Of a stretch of DNA of 64,000 nt, positions 16,654-25,542 are shown one piece after another. This DNA comes from WLMZ01 sp963732585 (GTDB lineage Bacteria > Actinomycetota > Acidimicrobiia > Acidimicrobiales > Ilumatobacteraceae). The stretch lies in assembly GCA_963732585.1 (NCBI GenBank), contig CAVSZY010000003.1, forward strand, positions 744,001 through 808,000. The letters run 5' to 3'. Below the pieces are notes generated by a model. That model saw only the letters and a program-made list of their open reading frames with translations. It did no database searches and had not been told where the DNA came from. Every line of letters begins with the position of its first letter. Position 1 is the first letter of the stretch. The translations under genes were made by a program, and so were the position numbers.

Positions 16654-17017
16654 TGCACTGCTAGTACTTCTGCTCGGCGCTGCTTCATCAGGTTGTGGCG
16701 TTGATTGCGACTCCATGGATCGGGGGTCGGCGATTGCTATTCACTCCGCGGACGGGTTTGGTAGCGGGATTCGAGCATGCTTCGAGGACATCTGCTCCGA
16801 TCCGGCCGTAGTCGACGCGTCGACGATCTATGTCGTTCTGCCCGATAGCGAGGAGCAGGAGGGAACCTTGCGACTTGAAGGTCGCGACGGCAAGACTCTC
16901 GCCGAGCTTGATCTCACGGTTCACCTGGTCGACGATCCATGTCAGCAGAGGGTGCACGCCGAGGCCACCTACACGCCAGGCCGAGGGCTGGTAGAAGTCT
17001 CACCCTCCTCGGACTGA
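16646..17017 (+). CDS. Small secreted protein, probable lipoprotein
   Basis: Encodes 123 residues. The N-terminus MRFALLVLLLGAASSGCG has a hydrophobic core and a cysteine at position 17 that could be lipidated, although the lipobox is degenerate at the -3 position. The mature part is acidic with several cysteines (CDSMD, ACFEDICSD, DDPCQQR) and looks like a small beta-rich extracellular domain. No family is recognised. Before the IS insertion it was translationally coupled to the serine protease gene, which suggests a protease-associated or inhibitor-like role. That is inference from context only. Confidence 0.6.
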   Translation: MRFALLVLLLGAASSGCGVDCDSMDRGSAIAIHSADGFGSGIRACFEDICSDPAVVDASTIYVVLPDSEEQEGTLRLEGRDGKTLAELDLTVHLVDDPCQQRVHAEATYTPGRGLVEVSPSSD

Positions 17018-17105
17018 GCTGACGAGCTGGGCGCTCCTCCATAGGGGCAGAACGAGGACGTCGGACTTGTCGAAGTCTTCGTCGCCGACGGATCCGAGCG
17101 ACCGC

Positions 17106-17510
17106 CTATGCGTCTGCGAGTGGCGGCAACAGCGTCAACGGCACCAGCGTCCACGGGCCGCGATCGACGCGGCAGTGGGCGAAGATCTGGTTGTAGTCGG
17201 TGAATTCGAGTTCACCTTTGACCAGGCGGTAGGTGAACTTGCCCGGTTCGACGGTGAACGGGCTGACGTTGCGGGCCACCTGTTCATCGTCCTCGCCACG
17301 TCCGGTGCGAAAGATCACTTCGAACACGCCGCTGCCGACCTCGTCCGGCGCGCAGGAGATCAGCGCGACCAGGTGGGGAGCGATGGTGACCGGAACCGGT
17401 CCAGGGGAAGCCATCGAGAACATCGCCCCGGTGATGTCGATCCGCGTCGACGGTCCGGGGGCTTGGCGTAACTCGAAATTCTCGACGAACAGCGCAGCGA
17501 CGATTTGCAT
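17106..17510 (-). CDS. Conserved hypothetical protein, DUF6941-like
   Basis: Encodes 134 residues beginning MQIVAALFVENFELRQ. The predicted beta-rich pattern (ITGAMFSMASPGPVPVTIAP, FEVIFRTGRGEDD, GKFTYRLVKGELEF) resembles short conserved actinobacterial proteins with an immunoglobulin-like strand order (DUF6941-type). I recall this resemblance rather than prove it. It has no signal peptide, membrane span or catalytic motif. It is divergent from the TetR gene (75-base gap), so the regulator could control it. Confidence 0.5.
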   Translation of the reverse strand: MQIVAALFVENFELRQAPGPSTRIDITGAMFSMASPGPVPVTIAPHLVALISCAPDEVGSGVFEVIFRTGRGEDDEQVARNVSPFTVEPGKFTYRLVKGELEFTDYNQIFAHCRVDRGPWTLVPLTLLPPLADA

Positions 17511-17585
17511 GACTGCTGAGGGTATCTGCTCGCGCCCGGCGCAATCAGCTCATGCGAGCAACGTTCTCCGATACCATTGCGCTCG

Positions 17586-18200
17586 ATGGGGGATCCGGTT
17601 GAGCTATCGACAAGGGATTCCATCGTTGTTGAGGCGTTGCACTGTTTCGCCGATGCCGGCTACGAGGGCACGTCGCTCAACGACATCGCCGCCGCCGTTG
17701 GCATCCGCCGCCCAAGCTTGCTGCACCACTTCCCCTCGAAAGAGGTGCTCTACGGCGAAGTGTTCGAGCGTTTGCTGTCCGATTGGTTCGATCGTCTCGA
17801 GCAGTCGATCTCGTCCACCGAACGCGGCTGGGCAAAGGTCGAATCCGTGCTCATCGCCGGGTTTCGGTTTTTTAGCGACAACCCCGACTACGTGCGCCTC
17901 GTTCGCCGGGAAGCGATCGACAACGGCTCGCACCTCGGCATCGATCTCGCTGCAGTGTTGCGACCGGCGTTCGACAAAGCCTGCGCCTATTTCGAGCGGG
18001 AGATGAACGACGGGAACTTCCGTCGCCACGATCCGCAACAACTGCTGCTCACCGGCTACGGGGCGTTGCTCAGCTACTTCTCCGACGCACCGTTCATGAG
18101 CGGGCTGCTCGACGACGAACCGCTGGGCGCGGCGCTGCTGGAAAAGCGGTTACAGCATGTGCTCTCGTTCTTTTATAGCGCGTTGGTGCCCACGAACTGA
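17586..18200 (+). CDS. TetR/AcrR family transcriptional regulator
   Basis: Encodes 204 residues from ATG 17586. The N-terminal helix-turn-helix is clear (ALHCFADAGYEGTSLNDIAAAVGI then PSLLHHFPSKEVLY, about residues 15-58). The C-terminal ligand-binding domain is helical. An in-frame TTG three codons earlier is less likely. Such repressors bind small hydrophobic ligands and usually act on neighbours. The divergent hypothetical gene at 17106-17510 is the nearest candidate target. The ligand is unknown. Confidence 0.85.
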   Translation: MGDPVELSTRDSIVVEALHCFADAGYEGTSLNDIAAAVGIRRPSLLHHFPSKEVLYGEVFERLLSDWFDRLEQSISSTERGWAKVESVLIAGFRFFSDNPDYVRLVRREAIDNGSHLGIDLAAVLRPAFDKACAYFEREMNDGNFRRHDPQQLLLTGYGALLSYFSDAPFMSGLLDDEPLGAALLEKRLQHVLSFFYSALVPTN

Positions 18201-18228
18201 CCGCTGCCGACTTGATGGGCTGACGGCC

Positions 18229-19617
18229 TCAGCCGGCGGCGAGGTCGAACAAGCCCAGCCGACCGACCTTGATGTCGTTGAAGCGGGTGCCGTCGTGGGC
18301 GACCAACAACCCGCGTTCGATAACGTGTAAGAACTGCACGCCGTTGAACGAGTCGGTCGAGCCTGGATTCCAGTCCAATGCTTGCCCGGTGGTCGGGTCG
18401 AGCGCCGCCAGGTGGTAGCGGTAGATCGTTTCCGGCTGAAACTCGGCTGCGGTCTGCTTGCCGCAGCCGTAGTCGTTGCTCGACGGCCCAGGCCAATACA
18501 TGGCGACGTCCTGGGAGAGCGAACTTTCCGTCCAACAGAAGTGGCCGCCGACATAGACAGCGTGGTCGGAGATCGCCACCCCGTAGGTCGAATCGAACAT
18601 TTGCGTGACCCACAATGGCTGCACATCCTCGCCACCCGCTGCCGGCAGGGCGATCACCGTGTCGTGGCGCGGCGGAAAGTTGCCGACGCCGGTGGTCAAC
18701 ACCACCGTCTCGCCATCGGGCGACAGCTCCCCATCGATGACGCCGACGAAATCGCGCCGGTTCTCGAACGATGGTGCATCCCACAGACGGCTACGCCACT
18801 CGGTGACTTTCGTCGGGCGGCTGACGATGTCGATGAATGCTGCGCCCCAACGCGGTTCGCCGCCGACGAGGTTGCCGCGGTGCACGACCAGCAGCCGGGT
18901 CGAGTCAGGTGTCACGCGAAGCGAGCGCACCAGCCCGCCTGACAACTGGGCGAAATATCCGTCGCCGCGATATCCGTAGTCGCGTTTGCCGATCACTCCG
19001 GTACGAAAGTCGTCGCCGATTCTCCCGGTCTTCACCGAGATCTCGGCGAGGTGCATGCGGGTCTTGGCTCGCAGGCGGGTGAAATTGCCGCCGACGAAGA
19101 GCCTGTCACCGGTGTGATCGATCGTCGTCACCGCACCGTTGGCCTGCGGGCTCCAGTCGGGCTGTGCCAAGCCGGTGGCGATACTCAATTTGGCCAGCCG
19201 CACGCGAGGCTCGGCATTGATCGTCGTGAACTTGCCGCCGACGACGACGTCGCCATCGTCGACGCCCTCGACGGCCATGACGATGTCGTCGAGCTGCGGC
19301 CGAAAGCTACCGAGCAGTGCTCCACTGTCGATGTCGAACGCCGCCAGAAAGCGTTGTTCGACCAGTGAACCGTCGGCCAGCTGAATCTGGGTGAACGAAC
19401 CGCCGACGACCAGGGCGTCACCGATCTGGTCGGCCGACATCACTTCACCATCGAGGATCTGCGCGCCGCCACGCTCCGGACGATCGGGGACCAGCGGCCC
19501 CTCGGCGGGCCGAGGGGCGGCCGCGCTCGGTTGCACCGCCAACATGAGGCCCGACAGCAAGCAGGCAACGGTGACAAGCATGGCCGCCGCTGCGCCTTTG
19601 GACCCACCTCGTTGCAT
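18229..19617 (-). CDS. Secreted beta-propeller-like protein with VGGxFT repeats
   Basis: Encodes 462 residues from the ATG at 19617. The N-terminus has a signal peptide (AAAAMLVTVACLLSGLMLAV, cleavage near PSAAA). The mature part contains repeated blade-like units carrying VGGSFTQIQ, VGGKFTTIN, VGGNFTRLR and VGGHFC, each about 45-60 residues apart and ending in Asp/Trp-rich turns (WNPGS). This is the pattern of delta-60/DUF5122-type propeller repeats. It is probably extracellular or wall-attached. A longer paralogue is at 38624-40552 in this window. No enzymatic residues are evident. The gene is convergent with the TetR gene, with a small GGCTGA/TCAGCC hairpin at 18218-18234 between or over the 3' ends. 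Confidence 0.65.
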   Translation of the reverse strand: MQRGGSKGAAAAMLVTVACLLSGLMLAVQPSAAAPRPAEGPLVPDRPERGGAQILDGEVMSADQIGDALVVGGSFTQIQLADGSLVEQRFLAAFDIDSGALLGSFRPQLDDIVMAVEGVDDGDVVVGGKFTTINAEPRVRLAKLSIATGLAQPDWSPQANGAVTTIDHTGDRLFVGGNFTRLRAKTRMHLAEISVKTGRIGDDFRTGVIGKRDYGYRGDGYFAQLSGGLVRSLRVTPDSTRLLVVHRGNLVGGEPRWGAAFIDIVSRPTKVTEWRSRLWDAPSFENRRDFVGVIDGELSPDGETVVLTTGVGNFPPRHDTVIALPAAGGEDVQPLWVTQMFDSTYGVAISDHAVYVGGHFCWTESSLSQDVAMYWPGPSSNDYGCGKQTAAEFQPETIYRYHLAALDPTTGQALDWNPGSTDSFNGVQFLHVIERGLLVAHDGTRFNDIKVGRLGLFDLAAG

Positions 19618-19716
19618 GCGCGGGACGCTAACGGTGATCGCGGCAATGCCGTTGCGACCATGACCGAGCCTTGCCAACGATTGATTCGATCGACCTAGCG
19701 ACTACCGTCGGCAGAT

Positions 19717-20172
19717 GTGACGAACCGAGCACAGGATTTCTCGCCGTTGGATCCAGACAGCGAACGGCGGTGGCGCAAGTTCGCCTCTGGCGACCATGTC
19801 ATCTTTCCGACGTTGCTCGGCCTCGTCGTCGAAGATGTTCGCCAGGATTATTGCCGCCTGCGGATGCCGTTCAAACCAGAGCTCGAGCAGCGCGCCGGGC
19901 TGGTGCACGGTGGAGCGATCGCCTCGCTGCTCGATGCCGTCGTGGTGCCACCGGTCGGCTCGGCGTATCCGGCCAACGCCCGCTTCAGCACTGTCGACAT
20001 GCACGTGCAATATCTCAGCGCGGTGGTCAAAGCCGACATTGTCGCTGAAGGGTGGATCGTCAAACGGGGTCGCTCAGTCGTCTTTTGCGAGTCAGAAGCG
20101 CGCCACGGCGAAACGGGTGCCGTCGTCGCTCGCGCCGTGTTGACCTACAACGTGTCGCCGCCTGCGCCCTAG
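19717..20172 (+). CDS. PaaI-like hotdog thioesterase
   Basis: Encodes 151 residues from a GTG start. It carries the PaaI/4HBT signature GLVHGGAIASLLDAVV (HGG followed by the catalytic Asp position), then STVDMHVQYLSAV and the RSVVFCESEARH strand. The reaction would be hydrolysis of an acyl-CoA (phenylacetyl-, hydroxybenzoyl- or fatty acyl-type) in the cytoplasm. The acyl-CoA synthetase starts 10 bases downstream and the pair is very likely co-transcribed, so the two may act on the same acyl pool. Specificity cannot be read from the sequence. Confidence 0.82.
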   Translation: MTNRAQDFSPLDPDSERRWRKFASGDHVIFPTLLGLVVEDVRQDYCRLRMPFKPELEQRAGLVHGGAIASLLDAVVVPPVGSAYPANARFSTVDMHVQYLSAVVKADIVAEGWIVKRGRSVVFCESEARHGETGAVVARAVLTYNVSPPAP

Positions 20173-20181
20173 TCTGGGGAC

Positions 20182-22335
20182 GTGACGAACATGGCGCGCA
20201 CCCTTTCCGAATCAGCTTCGAAACACCTGCTCGCCGAGGTCGGCATACCCGTTGTCGCCGAGGCGCTGGCCGATGACGTCGACGCAGCAGTCGCCGCCGC
20301 GCAGACGATCGGATTCCCCGTCGTCGCCAAACTGTGTGGCGACACCATCGCCCATAAAACCGAGCGCGGCCTCGTGCGCCTGCGACTCGACGATGCCACC
20401 GCCGTACGCGGCGCGGCGACAGAGTTGTTCGCCGCCGCGCGCCCCGCCGACGGGCGTGTCCAGGTGCTCATCGCCCCGATGATCAGCGGCGCCCGAGAGT
20501 TGATCGCCGGACTGATTCGTGATCCGCAGTTCGGCCCGACGGTGATGCTCGGCCTCGGCGGGGTGCTCGCCGAAGCGATCGCCGACGTCGTCTTTCGACC
20601 GGCGCCGATCTCTCGAACACAAGCCAAGGCGATGATCGCTGATCTGCGCACCCAGGCGCTACTCGGGCCATTTCGCGGCGAAGCCGCCGTCGACATCGAG
20701 GCCCTCAGCGAGGTGCTCGTCGGGCTGGGCCGCCTCGCTGAGTTGCGTCCCGACATCCACAGTGTCGACGTCAATCCGGTGTTGATCGCCGCCGACGGCT
20801 CGCCTGTGGCAGTCGATGCGCTCGTCGAGTTGAACGAGACGTCCGCCTCTCACCCTGTACCCGAACGGCAGCGCGACAAGGCCCTGTTCGACGCCCTTTT
20901 CGATCCCCGAGCGGTGCTCGTCGCTGGCGCCTCATCGCACCCTGGCAAGTTCGGCTTTGTCGCCCTGCACAACATCCTGGCCAGCGGATATCAAGGCGGC
21001 GTCTACGCCACCAACCTCGAGGGCGAAGAGGTACTCGGCATCACCACCGTTGCCGACATCGCCTCCCTGCCCACGGACACGATCGATCTCGTCGTGTTAT
21101 GCACCCCGGCGAAAGCCAACCCGACGATCCTGCGGGCCTGCGCGGCGAAAGGGATTCGGGCGGCATTCATGACCAGCGCCGGCTACAGCGAGGCCGGCGA
21201 GCAAGGCCAGCGCGCCGAAGCGGAGATCGTCGCTCTGGCCGACGAACTCGGCATGCTGCTCGCCGGGCCGAACGGCCAAGGCCTGGTCAGCACGCCGTCG
21301 ACGCTTTGTGCGATGATCGTCGCCCCATTCCCGCCCGCCGGTGGCATCGGTGTCGCCAGCCAGAGCGGTAACTTCGTCAGCAGCTTCCTCAACTTCGCCC
21401 GGGCCAGCGGCGTGGGCATCAGCCGAGCGGTCTCCGCCGGCAATGCCGCCGCTGTTGGCGTCGCCGACTACGTCGAGTATCTTGGCGCCGACTCGCAGAC
21501 CACGGTGGCTCTCACCTACCTCGAGGGCATCGTCGACGGCCAACAGTTGATGGATCGACTCGGAGCCGTCGCCGCCCGGAAACCCGTCGTCGTCGTCAAG
21601 GGTGGAGCAACGCCAGGCGGCGCGGCCGCTGCGGCAAGCCATACCGGAGCCCTGGCGGCCGACGACAAGGTCTTCGACGGCTACTGCCGGGCTCGTGGCA
21701 TCACCCGCGCAGCGTCGGTGGAAGAGGCCTTCGAGGCTGCCGCAACCTTGGCCACGCAACCGCTTCCCAAGGGTCCCAACGTCGCCATTCTGACCACGGC
21801 AGGCGGCTGGGGCGTGGTCACCAGCGATGCGGTGTTCGCCGACCCGTGGCTCAATCTGCTCGAGCTGCCCGACGACCTGCGCGCTGAAATCGACACCAAA
21901 CTGCCGCCACGCTGGAGCAAGAGCAATCCGATCGATTGCGCTGGTGGCGAGGTGCGCGACACGATCCCAGAAGTGATGGAGCTGATCGTTGCTCATCGCG
22001 CTGTCGATGCGGTGATCTATCTCGGGCTCGGAATCCAGTCCAACCAGGCACGATTGATGGCCGAGGGGCGGTTCTACCCGGATCACGGGTTGGAGCGCAT
22101 CGTCGCCTACCACCGTCGCCAGGACGAACGTTTCGCGATCGCCGCCGCCGAACTGTCGACCCGCTACTCGAAACCGATCCTTACCGCCACGGAACTGGCC
22201 AGCGCAGATCCGGACAATGCCGGTCCGCGAGCGGTCCGGGAAAGCGGGCGCATGTGTTATCCGTCCGGAAACCGGGCGGTCACCGCCCTCAGTCACCTCT
22301 ATCGCTACGCGGCGTCGCGCGGTATGGCACGCTAA
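20182..22335 (+). CDS. Acyl-CoA synthetase, ADP(NDP)-forming, fused alpha/beta
   Basis: Encodes 717 residues. The domain order is an N-terminal ATP-grasp (SASKHLLAEVGIPV, FPVVAKLCGDTIAHKTERGLV, DVNPVLI) and then CoA-binding and ligase domains (PRAVLVAGASSHPGKFGF; SQSGNFVSSF; ASHTGALAAD). This is the reversed (beta-alpha) fusion of acetate-CoA ligase (ADP-forming)/acyl-CoA synthetase (NDP-forming). It makes acyl-CoA from the acid with ATP, or runs in reverse to conserve energy. The usual GPNCLG turn reads GPNGQG here. GTG 20182 or ATG 20191 may start. It partners with the upstream thioesterase. Confidence 0.88.
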   Translation: MTNMARTLSESASKHLLAEVGIPVVAEALADDVDAAVAAAQTIGFPVVAKLCGDTIAHKTERGLVRLRLDDATAVRGAATELFAAARPADGRVQVLIAPMISGARELIAGLIRDPQFGPTVMLGLGGVLAEAIADVVFRPAPISRTQAKAMIADLRTQALLGPFRGEAAVDIEALSEVLVGLGRLAELRPDIHSVDVNPVLIAADGSPVAVDALVELNETSASHPVPERQRDKALFDALFDPRAVLVAGASSHPGKFGFVALHNILASGYQGGVYATNLEGEEVLGITTVADIASLPTDTIDLVVLCTPAKANPTILRACAAKGIRAAFMTSAGYSEAGEQGQRAEAEIVALADELGMLLAGPNGQGLVSTPSTLCAMIVAPFPPAGGIGVASQSGNFVSSFLNFARASGVGISRAVSAGNAAAVGVADYVEYLGADSQTTVALTYLEGIVDGQQLMDRLGAVAARKPVVVVKGGATPGGAAAAASHTGALAADDKVFDGYCRARGITRAASVEEAFEAAATLATQPLPKGPNVAILTTAGGWGVVTSDAVFADPWLNLLELPDDLRAEIDTKLPPRWSKSNPIDCAGGEVRDTIPEVMELIVAHRAVDAVIYLGLGIQSNQARLMAEGRFYPDHGLERIVAYHRRQDERFAIAAAELSTRYSKPILTATELASADPDNAGPRAVRESGRMCYPSGNRAVTALSHLYRYAASRGMAR

Positions 22336-22339
22336 AGAG

Positions 22340-23767
22340 ATGAGACCGATGGCCGCACCGCGGCGCCGCATGAATCCCGTGCCGGCGTTGGTCGTCTTGG
22401 CCTTGATTCCCGCCGCCGGGTTGTTTGCACTGCATCGCTGGAGCGACAGCAAGGCCGACGCCGCCGAGGCGGCCCCGGTGCCGAGCCCCCCGGGGGCGAT
22501 GACACCACTGGCAACGCCGCTGCTCTCGCTGCGACGCACCCCCGAGACGCTGGCCCAAGATGCCGCCGTGGCCTCATTGCGCTCGGCGCTCGTTCCCGTG
22601 TCGGCGTTGGTCGGCGAGACCTCCTGTCTCTCGGTGGACATCGGCACCCGGCCGGTTATCGCTCTCGGCGCGACGACACCGGTAATCCCGGCGAGCAACA
22701 TGAAGCTGCTCACCGGGGCGGTGGCGCTCGAGGTGCTCGGCGCGGACTTCCGCTACACCACCGAGCTACGCGGCGTGCTCGACAACGGCGTGGTCACCGG
22801 TGATCTGTACTTTGTCGGCGGCGGCGATCCGCTGTTGTCCACCGCGGCCTACCCGGCGACGCAGAAGTATCCGCCGTTCTCGACGACCTCGCTGGAGGTC
22901 TTGGTCTACAACCTGGCGATCGCTGGGGTAAAGCAGATCTCCGGCAACATCGTCGCTGATGAGAGCCGCTACGACACGGAACGTTCCGTACCTTCTTGGG
23001 CGTCGGGCCTGGTCGGTGTCGAAGCGGGGCCATTGAGCGCGCTGATGGTCAACGATGGCGTGCGCGACCTGGGAAACATGGCGCGCTATGCCGACGTGGC
23101 CCAAGGAGCGGCAAGCGAGTTGCGCGCATTGTTACGCGAGGCCGGCATCGGCGTTGGCGGTCAAGCGACGCTAGGAGTTACCCCACCGGGCACCCCGCCG
23201 ATCGCCGCCATCCAATCCGAGCCGTTCAGCGCCGTGCTCGCCGAGATGATGACAACCAGCGATAACAACAGCGCCGAGCTGATCCTCAAGGAACTCGGTG
23301 TCAAGGCGGGCACCGGCGGAACCCGCACAGCCGGGCTCGACGTTGTCCGTGGGGTCTTGGCCACGTGGAACATCGATGTCAGCGCCATGGTGCTGCAGGA
23401 TGGCTCAGGGCTCGACAGCGGCAATCTGCTCAGCTGCTCGACGCTGGTCGATGTCATCCAGCACGAACACGACAAGACGCTGTTCACTGCCGCCCTGCCG
23501 ATCGCTGGCCAGACTGGCACGTTGGCCGACGAACTTGGTGACTCACCACTGGCGGGCAACATCCAGGCCAAGACCGGATCGTTGACCAACGTCAAGGCGC
23601 TGTCCGGCATCGCCACGACGCCACAGGGTCGGGTCGACTTCGCCCTGGTGCTCAACGCCGCCGGGGCCAACGACGAGCAGGTCTACCGCCCCGTCTGGGC
23701 GGCGTTATCTCAAGCCCTGGCGACGGGGCTGGTGGTGCCACCGATCGAGCAATTGCTGCCGCGTTAG
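22340..23767 (+). CDS. dacB: D-alanyl-D-alanine carboxypeptidase/endopeptidase, PBP4 (DacB) type
   Basis: Encodes 475 residues, class C low-molecular-mass penicillin-binding protein trimming peptidoglycan peptides in the cell envelope. An N-terminal membrane anchor or signal (PALVVLALIPAAGLFAL) is followed by the three active-site motifs: SxxK as S119-NMK, SxN as SDNNS and KTG as AKTGSLTNV. The YFVGGGDPLLS and GNIVADESRYD strands are typical of the PBP4 insert region. The ATG at 22340 lies 5 bases after the acyl-CoA synthetase stop. Identification as S13 peptidase is secure. Confidence 0.9.
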   Translation: MRPMAAPRRRMNPVPALVVLALIPAAGLFALHRWSDSKADAAEAAPVPSPPGAMTPLATPLLSLRRTPETLAQDAAVASLRSALVPVSALVGETSCLSVDIGTRPVIALGATTPVIPASNMKLLTGAVALEVLGADFRYTTELRGVLDNGVVTGDLYFVGGGDPLLSTAAYPATQKYPPFSTTSLEVLVYNLAIAGVKQISGNIVADESRYDTERSVPSWASGLVGVEAGPLSALMVNDGVRDLGNMARYADVAQGAASELRALLREAGIGVGGQATLGVTPPGTPPIAAIQSEPFSAVLAEMMTTSDNNSAELILKELGVKAGTGGTRTAGLDVVRGVLATWNIDVSAMVLQDGSGLDSGNLLSCSTLVDVIQHEHDKTLFTAALPIAGQTGTLADELGDSPLAGNIQAKTGSLTNVKALSGIATTPQGRVDFALVLNAAGANDEQVYRPVWAALSQALATGLVVPPIEQLLPR

Positions 23768-23786
23768 CAGCCGTCAGCCGCCCGAG

Positions 23787-24446
23787 ATGAGCCCGTCGTC
23801 CGAACAGCCCGACCAGACGATGCCGATGTTCCCGCTGGGCATGGCGTTGCTCCCCGGTGAGGTGTTGCCCCTCAAGGTCTTCGAGCCGCGCTACCTGAGC
23901 ATGATCGCCGCATGTCTACGGCACGAAGTCCCCGAGTTCGGTGTGGTGATGATCGAGCGCGGCACCGAGGTTGGTGGCGGCGATGTGCGCAGCACTATTG
24001 GGTCAGTAGCCCAACTGGTGCGTGTCAGCCAATTGGGGCCGCAACGTCTCAGCGTGCTGGCGGTCGGCACACGGCGGATTCGGGTGACCAGATGGGAACT
24101 TGACGCCCCCTATCCGCAGGCCGCGATTGCCGATTGGCCCGACGTGCTCAGCGCACGATCGGCTGAGCAACGCGACAAGCAATGCCGAGTTCTCGGGGAG
24201 CGGGTAGAGGTGCTCAACGCCATGGCCGCCGAACTCGGCGATCAGGTAGCGGCCGGATTTCAGCTGGAAACCGACCCGCGCTTGGCGGTGTGGCAGCTGT
24301 GCGGCTATGCCCCGCTCGGCCAATACGACCGCCATCGATTGTTGAGCGTCGAAGGATTGGACGCGCGGCTCGATCTGCTCGGCGAACTTCTCGATGAGCA
24401 GGACGCGATGTTGCGCTTTCGACTGCTCGGCAACCCTGATCGCTGA
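23787..24446 (+). CDS. LON peptidase N-terminal (substrate-binding) domain protein
   Basis: Encodes 219 residues made of a stand-alone Lon N-terminal domain. The hallmark start MFPLGMALLPGEVLPLKVFEPRY is followed by FGVVMIERG and the RLSVLAVGTRRIRV strand. It has no ATPase or protease domain. These proteins are common in actinobacteria and their role is undefined, perhaps substrate recognition or peptide binding. It lies 19 bases after dacB, probably in the same transcript. Confidence 0.85.
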   Translation: MSPSSEQPDQTMPMFPLGMALLPGEVLPLKVFEPRYLSMIAACLRHEVPEFGVVMIERGTEVGGGDVRSTIGSVAQLVRVSQLGPQRLSVLAVGTRRIRVTRWELDAPYPQAAIADWPDVLSARSAEQRDKQCRVLGERVEVLNAMAAELGDQVAAGFQLETDPRLAVWQLCGYAPLGQYDRHRLLSVEGLDARLDLLGELLDEQDAMLRFRLLGNPDR

Positions 24447-24523
24447 ACACGATCGGCGCCTAACAGCGCCGTGCAGCGAGTCGTAACCGTCTCGCCAGTG
24501 CTTGAACGTGCTACACATAGGGG

Positions 24524-24875
24524 GTGGCATCGAGTGACGGCACCTCTAAAAACTCCCCGGCCAAACCCGCAGAAGGCGGGCAAATGGGTGAGATGATCAA
24601 CCTTGTCAAAACCTACGTCAAGCAGGAGACGGTCGGTCCGCTGCAGGGCATGGGCAAAAAGATCGCGATGGGTCGCCGCTGGGGCGCTGTGCATGGGCAT
24701 GGGTCTGCTGCTCGTCGGCCTCGGGCTGCTACGACTCGTGCAAGATCAGTTCCCTCGGTTGGCGCGGGGTGCGCTGTCCTGGATCCCGTACCTCATAGTG
24801 CTGCTGATCTGCGTGTTCGCTACGCTTGCTGCGCTGTTGCGGATCAACAAGCTCGAAAAGGAACTGAACGGATGA
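24524..24875 (+). CDS. Putative holin-X-like two-span membrane protein, single-base frameshift
   Basis: The N-terminal frame from GTG 24524 (GEMINLVKTYVKQETVGPLQG) and the C-terminal frame (LCMGMGLLLVGLGLLRLVQD, then SWIPYLIVLLICVFATLAALL) join if one G at 24671 is removed. This gives 116 residues. The joined protein matches the actinobacterial phage holin family/holin superfamily III layout: a short amphipathic N-terminus and two transmembrane helices. Members are chromosomal membrane proteins of unknown function, not necessarily phage genes. The stop overlaps the next ATG (ATGA). Confidence 0.65.
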
Positions 24876-25078
24876 ATCAACAACGCGTCACTCGCGATGA
24901 CTTGGAAGCCAAATTCAGGGCTTTCCAGGGCGATGTTCAGGGCAAGGTCGCCGATCGCAAGCAGACTTTGATCGCCGCTGCCGGCGTCGGGGCGACGGTG
25001 CTGTTGATCTTGTTCTTCCTGCTCGGGCGTCGCAGCGGCAAGAAGAAGACCACCTTCGTCGAGATCCGTCGAGTCTGA
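24872..25078 (+). CDS. Small single-span membrane protein
   Basis: Encodes 68 residues. A charged N-terminal helix (RVTRDDLEAKFRAFQGDVQG) is followed by one transmembrane segment (LIAAAGVGATVLLILFFLLG) and a basic tail (RRSGKKKTT). The basic tail suggests N-out, C-in. The gene is coupled to the holin-like gene by ATGA and followed 10 bases later by another short conserved gene. The function is unknown. Confidence 0.65.
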   Translation: MNQQRVTRDDLEAKFRAFQGDVQGKVADRKQTLIAAAGVGATVLLILFFLLGRRSGKKKTTFVEIRRV

Positions 25079-25088
25079 CCCTTTCGCC

Positions 25089-25349
25089 ATGCCCCGTAGC
25101 CGTTTGCTTTCGCCGATGCTGCTGATTCGTCGCGCCGCGCTGTACAAGGGCCTGCTCGGCGGAAGTCGCGGCTGGCTGGCGGTCGGCGCCGTGTTGTGGG
25201 GCCGAGGCTTTCTGAAGAAGATGTTCGGCAAGAACGAAGAGATTCTGGCCACTGAAGTGCTCAAGGGCGGGCAGTTCGTGCGCCTCGAGTCCTTGGTGCC
25301 GCCAACACGACGGCAGCGTCGGGCGGCACGCAAGGCAGCCAAACGATGA
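25089..25349 (+). CDS. Small conserved basic protein, unknown function
   Basis: Encodes 86 residues, basic, with a central weakly hydrophobic stretch (GSRGWLAVGAVLWGRGFLKKM) and a C-terminal Arg/Lys-rich tail (PPTRRQRRAARKAAKR). It may be a peripheral or single-span membrane protein. Its TGA overlaps the ATG of the sulfur-carrier gene, which ties the membrane genes to the tRNA-thiolation pair in one operon. Confidence 0.6.
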   Translation: MPRSRLLSPMLLIRRAALYKGLLGGSRGWLAVGAVLWGRGFLKKMFGKNEEILATEVLKGGQFVRLESLVPPTRRQRRAARKAAKR

Positions 25350-25542
25350 AGGTCATCCTTCGCAACCCGAAGCGCGAACTCGATCTCGACGGCCCCCGGC
25401 GGGTGCACGCGCTGTTGGCCTCGCTGCAGCTCAATCGTGAATCGCATCTCGTCATCCGTAACGGCACGCTGGTGCCATCGACGAGGAGCTCGAACCCGAC
25501 GATGTCGTCGAGATCCGCCCGGTGATCAGCGGAGGGGCATGA
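25346..25542 (+). CDS. ThiS/MoaD-like (TtuB-like) ubiquitin-fold sulfur carrier, single-base frameshift
   Basis: The first frame (VHALLASLQLNRESHLVIRNG) and second frame (DEELEPDDVVEIRPVISGGA) join if one base is added at about 25475-25477, giving 65 residues. That is the size and beta-grasp pattern of ThiS, MoaD and TtuB. The C-terminus has the carrier Gly-Gly, but the corrected frame continues with one Ala before the stop (GGA), so the tail would need trimming before activation. The stop overlaps the start of the tRNA-thiolase gene (ATGA at 25539-25542). In Thermus, TtuB carries sulfur for TtuA, and a similar pairing is inferred here. Confidence 0.72.

Noticed and set aside
18218..18234. 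Hairpin GGCTGA/TCAGCC between convergent genes as a terminator
   Set aside because: The stem is short, has no T-run on either strand and overlaps the stop region; it may be chance.
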